Source: Mycoemilia scoparia (taxonomy: Eukaryota; Kickxellomycota; Kickxellomycetes; Kickxellales; Kickxellaceae). From it: a DNA stretch of 21,394 nucleotides. The translations under genes were made by a program, and so were the position numbers. Shown in pieces: positions 1 through 8,416 of this stretch (position 1 is the first letter of the stretch; every line of letters begins with the position of its first letter). The notes beneath the pieces were generated by a model. The model was not told the DNA's origin and searched no databases. It saw nothing but the letters and a program-made list of their open reading frames with translations. Location: the NCBI GenBank assembly GCA_027575805.1, contig JANBPU010000266.1:1-21394 (forward strand), written 5' to 3'.

Positions 1-222
1 TAAGGTATGTTTGTAGTCTGTATTTGGTATTTCCCGAAATTCTACTATATAGAGTGGGAACTAAAGGGAAGAAAAAATTCTTTGAAATTTTTAGGAGCAA
101 TAGTAAATGTCAAACTTGTTCCCATAACAGCCAATGTTTCGCTAAACTTTAAATAATTTTTGTTTTTAACTAAAGTTAAACAATACAGCACATTCATATT
201 ATATGTTAATTTTAGCCACTCT
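1..222 (+). other. 5' flank of APC4 with a candidate intron
   Basis: This AT-rich leader precedes the APC4 start. The window opens with AAG followed by GTATGT, a good 5' splice site at 5-6, and TTTTAG ends at 215, eight bases before the ATG. A 5' exon may therefore lie outside the window, with an intron at 5-215. A TTAACTAAAG stretch near 166 could be its branch site. The open frame does run back to 160, but it has no ATG before 223. Confidence 0.35.
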
Positions 223-2904
223 ATGACAATACAAGCCGACCCCGTTAAGCGATACTTTTATTCGCTGTCAGAGAATAGGCACTACACCCTTGCCCTGCCC
301 ACAAAGAAACCACGAGACAAAATAAGGGCAGCCAAATGGTGTCCAAAACACGATCTTCTTGCTACCATTGAAAACAAAACACTGGCAGTAAACCGCTTAA
401 CCGGAGATGGACAGGCAGCCTGGCATCACAAGTTTGACTACAATATAACACAGTTTTGTTGGCACCCTAATGGAAAAAGAATCGCTGTAATCGGAAGCAA
501 GGGCCAGTTGACCTTACATGATGGAGATCGGGGGCAAGTTATGTCAAAGCTTAGCTTGGTTGATAGTAATAATAACGAGCCAAACTTTGAGCATGACAAG
601 GACGATCGTTTAGATGGAGGTATGGTCTTAATGGGCTGGGCAGAGATCAATTTGGGCACTTTTAAAAACCAACTCAGAGATGTATTGGATATAACTTCAA
701 CTAAAGCTACCGATAGAAATATAGTACCAGAGCACAACGAAAAAGACTTTCCAGTCCATCAGCACCCATTACTCGACACTTGTGAAAAATCTGAGCTTGA
801 TGCACTGTTTGTATTTGATAAAATCCGGGGGAACATGTGGGTCGCTTTGTGTGGAACATTTCTGCTGCCAATGATTGAGTTGCAACCCAATAATAGCTCA
901 GAACGCAATATTGAAATATTGGATTTTAGTATATCGCCAGACCTTTCAACAATCCACTTGTACTGCTGCATAAGCAGCCATGACAGCAAAGAAGCCAGCA
1001 TACTTATAGAAAAGGTCGAGACAGGGCTCCTAAGTACGAGGCCACATTTCTTGGCACAAGTATCTTCAATGTCCTCAGACATCAACCGCCTTATTCAAAA
1101 TATAAACAGAACAATCACATCTCTTGTCGAAACCTTTGAGGGTGATTGCACCCAGGCCAATTCACAAATGCAGCTATTACAGCGCAAATTCAAGCAGATT
1201 CTAGAAGACCAGGGCATAGGAGAACTGACAAATCCAAAGACAGAACTCATGACACTATTAGCAACTGGTAGACCAAGCGATTTTTGTACCGAGTTCATTT
1301 TGTCTGCTGCATCAAAGAAAATATTTAGGCAATGGGAAAAACTATACGAGCATTCTCTTACACTGATAAAAACACGGTACTATGAAGTCCTTCTTCCAAA
1401 CTTGGAACGTTTAATTGCTCGACTTACTCACTTGCTCATGGTCACAACATCCTCTAGAGATGTATCTCATACAAATACTCAATTATGTGGCAATTTAAAG
1501 AGTGATGGCAACAAGTGCATTGGTCAGGTTTGGAATATACAGTCCAGCTATGAGTTTATGGAGCAACTTGCGGACCCTACTCTAATGACAATTGTCCTAG
1601 CCGGTCATTTTCTTGCTTTGGTCACCCAATCATCGGTTTCTATTGAAAAGGTTGTAAGCAATTACAGGTCATTTACTGCTTGGTATAAATACATCTGCAA
1701 AGATGTCCAGTGGCAGAATGATCAAGCACTGAATCGAGAGGATGATGACTACGATGAGGAGGATGAGACAAAGAAAAGGCCGCTCACCATACTTGGTACT
1801 AATGTAAAATTCAGAACTATCAGTCAATTTATTCGTTTCAACTTTGAAGACGAGCCTCAAAATTATTTAGAGACTAGCAATGTGAAGCCAAAGAGGGACG
1901 AAAGAGCACGAAACCAATACAGCCTTGATGAGCTTGCAGCATACCTATCAAATTCTGATTATGATAGTAATGGTTTCTCTGAAGCAATCAATGGCCTTTT
2001 ATCCACACAAAAAGTAAATTGCTCTCAACATGGTTTTTCTCAACGAATCGATAATACTAATGTGACTCCAAAGAGTTCTGGACTACTGTTTATTAAGCCC
2101 ACAGATGACGATGATGAAATCCCAGCTGGTAATAAGCGAGCTGGAAATTCACAGCCCAAGATAAAGCCGCTAGGCTTTATGATGCTCACGAAAGAGCTGG
2201 ATCAACGTGCTAATGGCATTTTTAGATCTATGGCAAAAGGAGCTATGTCGCGCTTTTCGTTTGGAAACAGACTTCAACTAGGATGTAACCTAAACGCAGT
2301 TTCAGAATCTAGAGGTCAAGCCCCTGCTATCATATGTAGAGGTCTAACAACGATAGCAAAGGACCCACAAATTCAGCAACAAGGTTATGTTCTTGCAAAT
2401 GTTCATTCCGTATCCCAAATCGAAATAATTTACTGGAAGGTATTGCGAGGAGGCGAAAAAGCCATAGACAAACGGATAATTTCTGTTGTTGACTTGGCAA
2501 AGTCTGGCTTAAAAGCATCTAATATTAATAATTCTGAGGTAGATGACGTCTCGGTCATTGATCTTCAATTATTTGACAAAAATAACGCTGTCGCAATATT
2601 GTGTATTTCAAGTGTATCGCAGTCTACAGGTGACAAACAAAGCACAGAAAAATACTATATTGTTGCATTCGATTATACAATTGATGCCTCGGACTTTGAA
2701 TCCACCATTCGTCTCCGAGAACTCAATACAAGTAGGCGGTATGATACGGGTTCTGGTGATAGTCTGGCCCTTACTTGCAATGGTGAGAAGGGTCGACGAA
2801 TCATGGCAGTTGTTGAAACAAGAGGAAGCAAATGGTGGCCATTTGATTTTGATAATGACGAGGATGAAGAGGAGGATGAGGAGGATGAGGATGAAGACTT
2901 GTAG
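223..2904 (+). CDS. APC4: Anaphase-promoting complex subunit 4
   Basis: An intronless frame of 893 codons. APC4 is a scaffold subunit of the APC/C platform, the nuclear ubiquitin ligase that targets cyclins and securin. The N-terminus (about residues 10-115) has WD40 blades typical of APC4, including WCPKHDLLATI and FCWHPNGKRIAVIG. The middle (about 280-500) is helical and matches the long APC4 domain (SSDINRLIQNINRTITSL). Human APC4 is about 808 residues. The excess lies in acidic linkers and a C-terminal run of Asp/Glu encoded by GAGGAT-like repeats at 2857-2900. I chose the ATG at 223 because the frame begins MTIQADPVKRYFYSL just before the first blade and the 5' extension lacks an ATG. 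If the upstream intron is real, a few more N-terminal residues may be encoded outside the window. HUS1 follows 224 bp downstream on the same strand. Confidence 0.85.
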   Translation: MTIQADPVKRYFYSLSENRHYTLALPTKKPRDKIRAAKWCPKHDLLATIENKTLAVNRLTGDGQAAWHHKFDYNITQFCWHPNGKRIAVIGSKGQLTLHDGDRGQVMSKLSLVDSNNNEPNFEHDKDDRLDGGMVLMGWAEINLGTFKNQLRDVLDITSTKATDRNIVPEHNEKDFPVHQHPLLDTCEKSELDALFVFDKIRGNMWVALCGTFLLPMIELQPNNSSERNIEILDFSISPDLSTIHLYCCISSHDSKEASILIEKVETGLLSTRPHFLAQVSSMSSDINRLIQNINRTITSLVETFEGDCTQANSQMQLLQRKFKQILEDQGIGELTNPKTELMTLLATGRPSDFCTEFILSAASKKIFRQWEKLYEHSLTLIKTRYYEVLLPNLERLIARLTHLLMVTTSSRDVSHTNTQLCGNLKSDGNKCIGQVWNIQSSYEFMEQLADPTLMTIVLAGHFLALVTQSSVSIEKVVSNYRSFTAWYKYICKDVQWQNDQALNREDDDYDEEDETKKRPLTILGTNVKFRTISQFIRFNFEDEPQNYLETSNVKPKRDERARNQYSLDELAAYLSNSDYDSNGFSEAINGLLSTQKVNCSQHGFSQRIDNTNVTPKSSGLLFIKPTDDDDEIPAGNKRAGNSQPKIKPLGFMMLTKELDQRANGIFRSMAKGAMSRFSFGNRLQLGCNLNAVSESRGQAPAIICRGLTTIAKDPQIQQQGYVLANVHSVSQIEIIYWKVLRGGEKAIDKRIISVVDLAKSGLKASNINNSEVDDVSVIDLQLFDKNNAVAILCISSVSQSTGDKQSTEKYYIVAFDYTIDASDFESTIRLRELNTSRRYDTGSGDSLALTCNGEKGRRIMAVVETRGSKWWPFDFDNDEDEEEDEEDEDEDL

Positions 2905-3128
2905 AACAAATTTGCTGTCTTTGATATATGGCTATTATAAAATAGACGCTTTATGCATGTTTTTTTTTCAATGATAATAATAATGTAACCAAAATTTAAA
3001 CAAATTAATTATAATGCATTGCTGTCCCATTATTTAAATTCTTCATCACATGTTTATAATTTCAGTCTGAACACAAAATTCGTTTGTGCCAATGAATACC
3101 AAAATAGCTTTGTAATTTTATTGCAATA

Positions 3129-4510
3129 ATGAAATTGAGAGCAAGAGTTGCCAATCCACAGCTCCTAACAAGTAAGCTCGACATTTTCAAGCGCTGGACA
3201 TTTGTACTGCTGTTATAAATCAGAAGCTAACTGCACTACAAACACTTTTCTTCATAAAATGTCTTGCTGTAGGAATTTCACAATGTGTTGATAAGCTGGC
3301 CAAGGCTTGTCTTATAAAATTTACACCCGATAAATTACACTTTATTGTCAAGACAGATATGGATCATGGGCTCCAACTTTGGGCGTAAGCTGGCACTAAC
3401 TTAGTCACATTTAAACACTCATCAGTGTTTTATGGGTAGCTGTTGCATGATTACTGAAATGTCTTGTGGATGTATTGACGCATATAGCCAGATCAATGTA
3501 GTAAGCTACTTTTCGATCATATATTTATATTACTAGAAGAAAATGGAACAAGTTAAATCCAGCTAATTTCTATCGAAATAGGATGCCGCATTCTTTGAAT
3601 ATACGGTTGAAAGCCTCACCAACAACGAGATATATACAGAATTACAAGTTGAGCATTGGCAAAGGGCCCTAAAGTCCTGCAGAGATGGAGAGGATGTGAC
3701 ACTCAAGCTCACAAAACGCAACAACATGCCCTATCTATCATTCCAAATTAGCGAAACAGTAAATATACTTCAAGTTTATCAAGCAGAAATGCCACAGCAC
3801 TTGGTTCGTGAGACAATAAAAACTTATGTGTGAAATGCAATGGAAATAGGGAAGGATTGGCGGAAGAGGTGCACACGTATTGAAGCAAGAGGTTCCTCTA
3901 AGAATTCTTTCCCCACAACAGATGGAGAATATCAGGGAGCCTATTGTTCCGTCTGGCCAAGTCCACATAATGCTTCCGCCATTGCACAGTCTAAGAAGTG
4001 TCGCTGAAAGGTTAAAGTCACTGGGCGACTTGGTTGCAATTTCAGCAAACATGTCAGGGGAATTTACGCTCAAGGTCGCAACAGAGCTTGTGGAGATTGA
4101 AACGCACTTCCGTGGACTAGTCAATCCAGAATTTGATACTAACACACAGAGCACAAACAATCCAAACGATAATGTTGACCCATTATTACAAAGATACCGA
4201 GATGATCCAACATTGTTTGCCACTGGTGTCATTGATACCAAAAGCTTTATAAACTTCCTATACAGCTACCATGTAATTCCCAAGAACATTGTTGCATGTA
4301 AGTAGATCCTAAGCTGGATTCATATCAAATACAGACTTTGTGTGGCCTTAACATTTCTTTTATATTGTAGGTATTGTTGAAAACCATGCTGTGATATTTT
4401 ATGTGTATGTTGCCTCAACAATAATCAGCAGCAATCTTGAAGATCTTATAGCTGATGAGGAACAAACTTGCGGAGCATTGACATATTACATCCCATCGCG
4501 CCTATCTTAG
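3129..4510 (+). CDS. HUS1: HUS1, 9-1-1 checkpoint clamp subunit
   Basis: Six exons: 3129-3171, 3273-3384, 3488-3497, 3582-3758, 3850-4297 and 4371-4510. Phases agree throughout and give 309 residues, against about 280 in animals. HUS1 with RAD9 and RAD1 forms the PCNA-like ring loaded at DNA damage to activate the ATR kinase. The N-terminus MKLRARVANPQLLTRIS matches the HUS1 start, and KLAKACLIKFTPDKLHFIV, NNEIYTELQVEHWQRALKS, VPLRIL, EPIVP, ELVEIETHF and the final YYIPSRLS sit in the family order. Splicing exon 1 to exon 2 recreates the conserved TRIS across the junction. The third exon is only 10 nt; without it, phases of the flanking exons clash and the LWAQIND segment is lost. Donors are GTAAGC, GTAAGC, GTAGTA, GTAAAT and GTAAGT. 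Confidence 0.85.
3488..3497 (+). other. HUS1: 10-nt microexon of HUS1
   Basis: The sequence CCAGATCAAT lies between CATATAG and GTAGTA. It enters in phase 2 and leaves in phase 0, exactly what exons 2 and 4 require. It codes for A-Q-I-N, giving LWAQINDAAFFEY, which has the spacing seen in HUS1 proteins (human MWCELEQENFFNEF). This is inferred from phase and family fit, with no transcript data. Confidence 0.6.
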
Positions 4511-4632
4511 AATTCTATATCTCTTTTATAGTGGTCTAGCAAAGTTCCTAGGTTGTTATCATTATTGATCCAGTTCATTGTCTAAACCCCATATTTTTTG
4601 TATGGATAATAAGCCGATAAAGGCCAACAATA

Positions 4633-4747
4633 TGGGTAATAGTTTTTGAAGGGTGAAAGTTTACTAGTACAACTGGACATCCATCTGGCTGTGATTGTCC
4701 CTTTAATCATTGGTCACCAAAATTCACCCTTCAAAAATTATGATCCA
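4633..4747 (+). mobile_element. MITE family A, copy 1 (115 bp)
   Basis: The ends are inverted repeats: TGGGTAATAGTTTTTGAAGG on the left, and on the right, reverse-complemented, TGGATCATAATTTTTGAAGG. They match at 17 of 20 bases, and the match extends inward through GGTGAA. The element is flanked by TA on both sides (4631-4632 and 4748-4749), the target duplication of Tc1/mariner-type transposons. It has no coding capacity. A second copy in opposite orientation at 7144-7259 shares the ends, the length and an internal ACTAGT at the same offset. Confidence 0.75.
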
Positions 4748-4936
4748 TATATACAATTTATTCAGAATATTTACAAATATACAACGAAAACATTTCTACA
4801 ATTTACAAGACTTTATACAAAAATAGCAACAATAGGAGTATTTACAATTTACAGAGCATATATTTATATATACAGTTTGGTTGTTTACAAGCACGAGTAT
4901 TTACACTATATTTGACATAGGCGTATAAACCAGAAG

Positions 4937-5410
4937 TCACAACCATGAATATTTTTTCGAGTCGAGTTTTTCTATCCAACTGTGAGCACGACATGGATGA
5001 CGACGGCTTAAGAATTTCTTGGTTTTGTTACAATGAGGTTTTAACGATCACGATCATTTCGGATTGCTTGTTGCAAGAGTGAGAGAACAAAGCTTTGGTT
5101 TAGTCATTAAGGTTGATGTCTGACAACCAAGCCGGTCATAGTGCCCATATTGGGCTCCACAGCGTCGAACCAGCACTATGAAGAATAGCTTGAAAAAGGG
5201 TTCAAGTTTATATACCTATTTCGTTAAAATCCGACCAGAAAAGGAGTATTTGTAAAAGTGAGTGACTAAGTCAGGAAGTTTTGTGACAAGCAGTGACTCA
5301 GCCTCGATGGTATTGATGCTTTGGTAAGACAGGAAAAAGATTTTGTTGTAACGGTTATTTAAAAGCAATAGTATTTGAAAAGAACCAAGGAGCTGAGATA
5401 AAGATCCCTT
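4937..5410 (-). pseudogene. Decayed coding-like frame, identity unknown
   Basis: One minus-strand frame runs 158 codons from 5410 to a TGA at 4937, broken only by TAG at 5216-5218 and TGA at 5054-5056 and 5048-5050. In sequence this AT-rich far more stops would be expected by chance. Readable parts include FFLSYQSINTIEAESLLVTK, RRCGAQYGHYDRLGCQTS and, at the end, RRHPCRAHSWIEKLDSKKYS. The last faintly recalls the basic, tryptophan-containing tail of IS5-like DDE transposases, but the match is too weak to name it. Two of the stops could instead lie in introns of a living gene, though no donor/acceptor pair removes them cleanly. Confidence 0.35.
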
Positions 5411-5601
5411 TCAATTTCAGGACAACAGACGCCATTTATAGATATGCCTTGACTAGACAGACATTGCAATGATACTTTTTCTCTTTTCTCTTTTTATTCA
5501 TTCACGCTACTGAGCTGTTCCAGATTGCACTATAAGGACATTGATGCTCACTACTTGTTATATATTTAGGACTTGGTATCAAAACCTGCAAGAGAAAAAC
5601 A

Positions 5602-5862
5602 CTACTCCAAAATTAGAACACAATCCCACAGCCTCTCAATACTTTTCACATTAGGCTGTACTACTGGGCAAACAAGTTTGAGTGAGTTATAATTAGTGAC
5701 AAGGTGTAAACACTTTTTTGCAAAAATGACCTGGGCAAGGGTTTCATAGAATATATACTGAAAATTATCTCGCCAAGCTTTGATTTTATACCAAAGTTTC
5801 TTATTTTGAATTGAAAAGCAAAGTTTATGGATAACACTGTGCATTTCCGTGCTAATGCTTTC
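5602..5862 (-). other. Orphan exon-like ORF
   Basis: This open minus-strand stretch of 86 codons follows an acceptor-like ATTAG at 5863-5864. It reads like a real protein (WYKIKAWRDNFQYIFYETLA, then CLHLVTNYNSLKLVCPVVQP). Just downstream, TTTCTCTTGCAG, the best pyrimidine-rich acceptor of the interval, ends at 5586. It precedes another 27-codon open stretch beginning VLIPSPKYITSSEHQCPYSA (5585-5505). CAG|GTCATT near 5731 could be the matching donor. I do not recognise the product; it may be a fragment of the same decayed gene as 4937-5410, or chance. Confidence 0.3.
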
Positions 5863-6023
5863 CTAATACATGTACAATCACTAGAGTACCTCACTTTTAT
5901 GTATTAAATAGGAAGGAATTCTGAACCCAAATCTTTGAAATCGCAGAAATGTTACAGTTCACAAAAGTGTTTTGAAAGGTACTAAATAAAAAATCTCTCG
6001 ATATCAAGTATTTATAAACAGCC

Positions 6024-6055
<32 letters not shown>
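6024..6055. repeat. (TTA)n microsatellite
   Basis: About 10.7 uninterrupted TTA/ATT units form a 32-bp tract in noncoding DNA downstream of TBCC. Confidence 0.95.
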
Positions 6056-6175
6056 TTCTAGGACCAAATTGCTTTGTTTACACTAAAAATAAAGCAGAGC
6101 TCCCACAAGAACCATTTATACCCCTGCTGAGGTATTTTTAACCTAACCGAGGCATATTATTACATGTGTTTTCCC

Positions 6176-6291
6176 ATAAAGCGGATATGAGGTATTAGTT
6201 GTAGCAATATTAAAGCAAGGAAAAGCAAATGTAAAGATATGCAGCCAATTATTAAAGCAGGCGTACAATACCTCGTTATAATGCGATTATA
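6176..6291. repeat. Weak inverted repeat with pogo-like motif
   Basis: GAGGTATT (6189-6196) and AATACCTC (6267-6274) are perfect inverted arms. Both are flanked outward by related bases (ATAAAGCGGATAT on the left, CGTTATAATGCGATTATAA on the right). The right side resembles the CCTCGTTATAACG motif of pogo/Tigger termini, but the arms point the wrong way for simple element ends. This may be a degraded fragment. Confidence 0.2.
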
Positions 6292-6566
6292 AATTTAGAT
6301 TCATTTCCCATACAGTCTTGAGGTTGCTTCATTTAGATTTGCTTTCCGTACATTATCATGCTTGACTTGTTTGCAACAAAAAAAGGGGCTTACATGTGTT
6401 ATTCGCCATTTTAATAGATAATTTTCTAACATGCGGTTATAAAAGTCAAAGAAGGGTGAATATTAGATTAGGGTTGAGATAGTGGTGATAGTGGTGGGAA
6501 TATTAATGGTTAAAAATATGGCTAGGGTAGGTAGTCCGCAGAATTTGCAATGAAAACATTTTGAGC

Positions 6567-8416
6567 TCAAGCTTGCAAAAACTTGTCAATGGCTGATTTC
6601 AGAGATTTACTATTGTTGGCTTCTTCACCGTATAAAGTATTGAAGAATTGCTTCCAAGTTTCTGAAACCATGTAACCAGAATTGGTGTCATCAATCAAGC
6701 GCCAGTTTGGAGACTGTTGTTTCTTTAGCCAGTTAAAGTCGTCAACCATATCAAACGTATTTGGGAGATTGAAAAGTTCATTCGACTATAAAACAATAAA
6801 CTCATATCATTGGTATTTGTATGTTCAACACGAAAATATTGATTTACACGTGCAAGTACTAGAAATAGAATCGGCAATAACAATGGCGAATGTGTAACTT
6901 ACTTTTTGATCTGATATCATGAAATCATCCGACTTTGTTAGTGACTGTAAATTGCCAAAGCCGATACTATTGCTTTTTTCAATAATTGGGTGGCTAGAGC
7001 AATGTAGTATGGCGTTAATATTGGACGACTCTTCCATGCGAAACTATATAGAGGTAGCACATCATATATTTCAATATCAAACAGCAATAATAAAAATATC
7101 GTTTTGATGTTGGGGGGGGGGGGGGAGGGGTTGTCCATAAATATTGGTGGTTATTTTTGAAGGGATAAATCAATATTATCAATGATAATATAGGCTGGCC
7201 AATATGCAAGTTGAAACAGGCCTACTAGTAAAACTTAGCCCTTCAAAAATAACTACCCATATGGCAAGACTCCACTAGTGACCATGTGTGAAATAGAGAG
7301 AAATGGGTCCTCATCGTGTTTTGGCCTTAGCACCAGTCATTTGCTATGCAACTACTCCTGAGGACCCATTTTTGCCTAAGGCCTTGTGAAATCTGGTCAT
7401 ACATCAGCGAATTTAATTTTAGAAGATAAGTATGCATATATTAATCATGAACAAATAACCGACCTGACTGATGGCAAGCAAAAATACACAATTTTTGCAG
7501 TTCCTAATTGTGACAGCTCCACTAAATGGCCTAAGCATGATAATGCTGTTTTCTACACGGTGAATGTAGACAGCGCGCAATTCTGTGCTCAACTTCCGTA
7601 GATCAATGACTGAGTATTCCATGTCTGTTAATTCGATTTCCCCAGAATTGGGAGTCAAGATTGTGTGCATGATTTGGGGAGTCAGTAATAGGTTAGTTTT
7701 TTTGTTAATGCTCGATGTATCGTCTATAGCATATCATTTGAGTTTAGTATCCTGTGGCTCGAAGAACTAAGGAAAATAGTGAATGTGTGATGGTTATGAT
7801 TATGAAGCCGACTTGCCTTTGTTAGAAAAATTTGTAACCTGCGTTGGTAAGATATATTTTTCCGAGCTAGCTTTGCTCAAAGGCTTAGATGCTGTTCTGC
7901 TTTTGAAACGGAACTTTGGTCTAGGTTTAATCTCCTCTTGTTTGGCCTGGATCTTTTGTTTAATGCTTTTAACATCCTATTTACAATCCAAATCCAGGCC
8001 GGAATTAAGTACATTATAGTACAATATTGCTACTACTAAAGGATTTCTTCAAGTAGCCGCATTTACCTGCAAATATGTTTGTTGGTCTCTTGCTGGTATA
8101 TACACTTGGGCTGCTTCTGCTTCACTTTCTAGTACTCGAAGTTTTGCTAATATATGGTGGATTTGATCTGCCATGCGATCCTGAGTTATATGCTCAATCT
8201 CATCTTCAATTTCTATATCACCATGAACATTGTAGCCATAGTTACAAAATCATTGAACAATATCAAGTTCCAGAAATCATATCCTTTGTTGAAGAATAAT
8301 GTTCATAAAATGCTATATTTACCTTTCTTTTTACTCTTAAATGTATTCCAGAACTTGCTAGCAATCACAGCCTGTGAACCTCCTTTTACGCTATTATCAG
8401 TATCTTCCGAGGCCAT
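6567..8416 (-). CDS. TBCC: Tubulin-folding cofactor C
   Basis: Six minus-strand exons: 8416-8323, 8212-8067, 7976-7817, 7723-7464, 7043-6903 and 6785-6567. They join in phase to give 339 residues (human TBCC is 346). TBCC completes the TBCD/TBCE/TBCC machine that makes alpha/beta-tubulin dimers and stimulates GTP hydrolysis by beta-tubulin. The N-terminal coiled coil is DRMADQIHHILAKLRVLESE. The beta-helix TBCC domain spans about residues 130-260, with VTIRNCKNCVFLLAISQFR, LHCSSHPIIEKSNSIGFG and the typical end VDDFNWLKKQQSPNW (281-295). The essential GAP arginine is kept as Arg222 of Q-F-R, and the exon 4/5 splice joins this motif. Exon 3 ends with a GC donor. Intron 4 (420 nt) carries two transposable elements and a G14 tract; the other introns are 90-117 nt. 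It is divergent from NMT1. Confidence 0.87.
7112..7130 (+). repeat. G14-A-G4 homopurine tract
   Basis: Fourteen G, one A and four G on the plus strand, inside intron 4 of TBCC. In the TBCC transcript it is a C-rich pyrimidine run about 70 nt upstream of the intron 4 acceptor at 7044-7045. Such a run is exceptional in this AT-rich window and could form a G-quadruplex on the TBCC template strand. Confidence 0.9.
7144..7259 (-). mobile_element. MITE family A, copy 2 (116 bp)
   Basis: The ends are TTGGTGGTTATTTTTGAAGG and, reverse-complemented from the right, TGGGTAGTTATTTTTGAAGG (18 of 20 match). TA flanks both sides (7142-7143 and 7260-7261). Relative to copy 1 it lies in opposite orientation: its reverse complement shows TTTACTAGT at the same offset and a shared TCATTG near the far end. 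It is inserted in intron 4 of TBCC. Confidence 0.75.
7279..7399 (+). mobile_element. MITE-like family B, copy 1
   Basis: Ends are TGACCA and TGGTCA. Internally AAATGGGTCCTCA (7311-7313 region) and TGAGGACCCATTT form a perfect 13-bp inverted repeat around a short loop. The right half, CATTTGCTATGCAACT through GACCCATTTTTGCCTAAGGC to CTTGTGAAATCT, is matched closely at 13966-14096. The element starts 19 bp from the end of MITE A2, in the same TBCC intron. Exact ends are uncertain, and a clean target duplication is not visible. Confidence 0.6.
7724..7816 (-). other. TBCC: Candidate GC-AG intron of TBCC
   Basis: The donor reads AAAG|GCAAGT, the classic context of GC-AG introns, and the acceptor is GCTATAG|AC. 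An ACTAAAC branch-like motif lies about 20 nt before the acceptor. The splice gives VTNFSNKDDTSS, matching the FSN block at the start of the TBCC domain. GT donors nearby are in another phase or would drop conserved residues. Confidence 0.6.

Larger units (their letters stand above)
4511..6566. other. Gene-poor interval between HUS1 and TBCC
   Basis: This 2,056-bp stretch separates two convergent genes and has no intact conserved gene. It holds MITE copy A1, an AT-rich block at about 4765-4905 where TTTACAA/TTTACA recurs at least five times, a decayed minus-strand frame (4937-5410), an exon-like ORF (5602-5862), an ATT microsatellite, and a weak inverted repeat near 6176-6291. The 6300-6560 part is AT-rich and shows nothing I can name. 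Confidence 0.7.

Noticed and set aside
3738..4241. A 167-codon minus-strand frame over HUS1
   Set aside because: It lies opposite HUS1 exon 5, whose sense frame has clear family motifs.
4646..4915. An 89-codon plus-strand frame over MITE A1 and its flank
   Set aside because: It starts within a non-coding element and is made of AT-rich repeats that translate to Tyr/Ile-rich text.
4937..5862. Naming the decayed region a specific transposase
   Set aside because: Only a short basic tail resembles DDE transposases. No catalytic triad could be placed, so no family is assigned.
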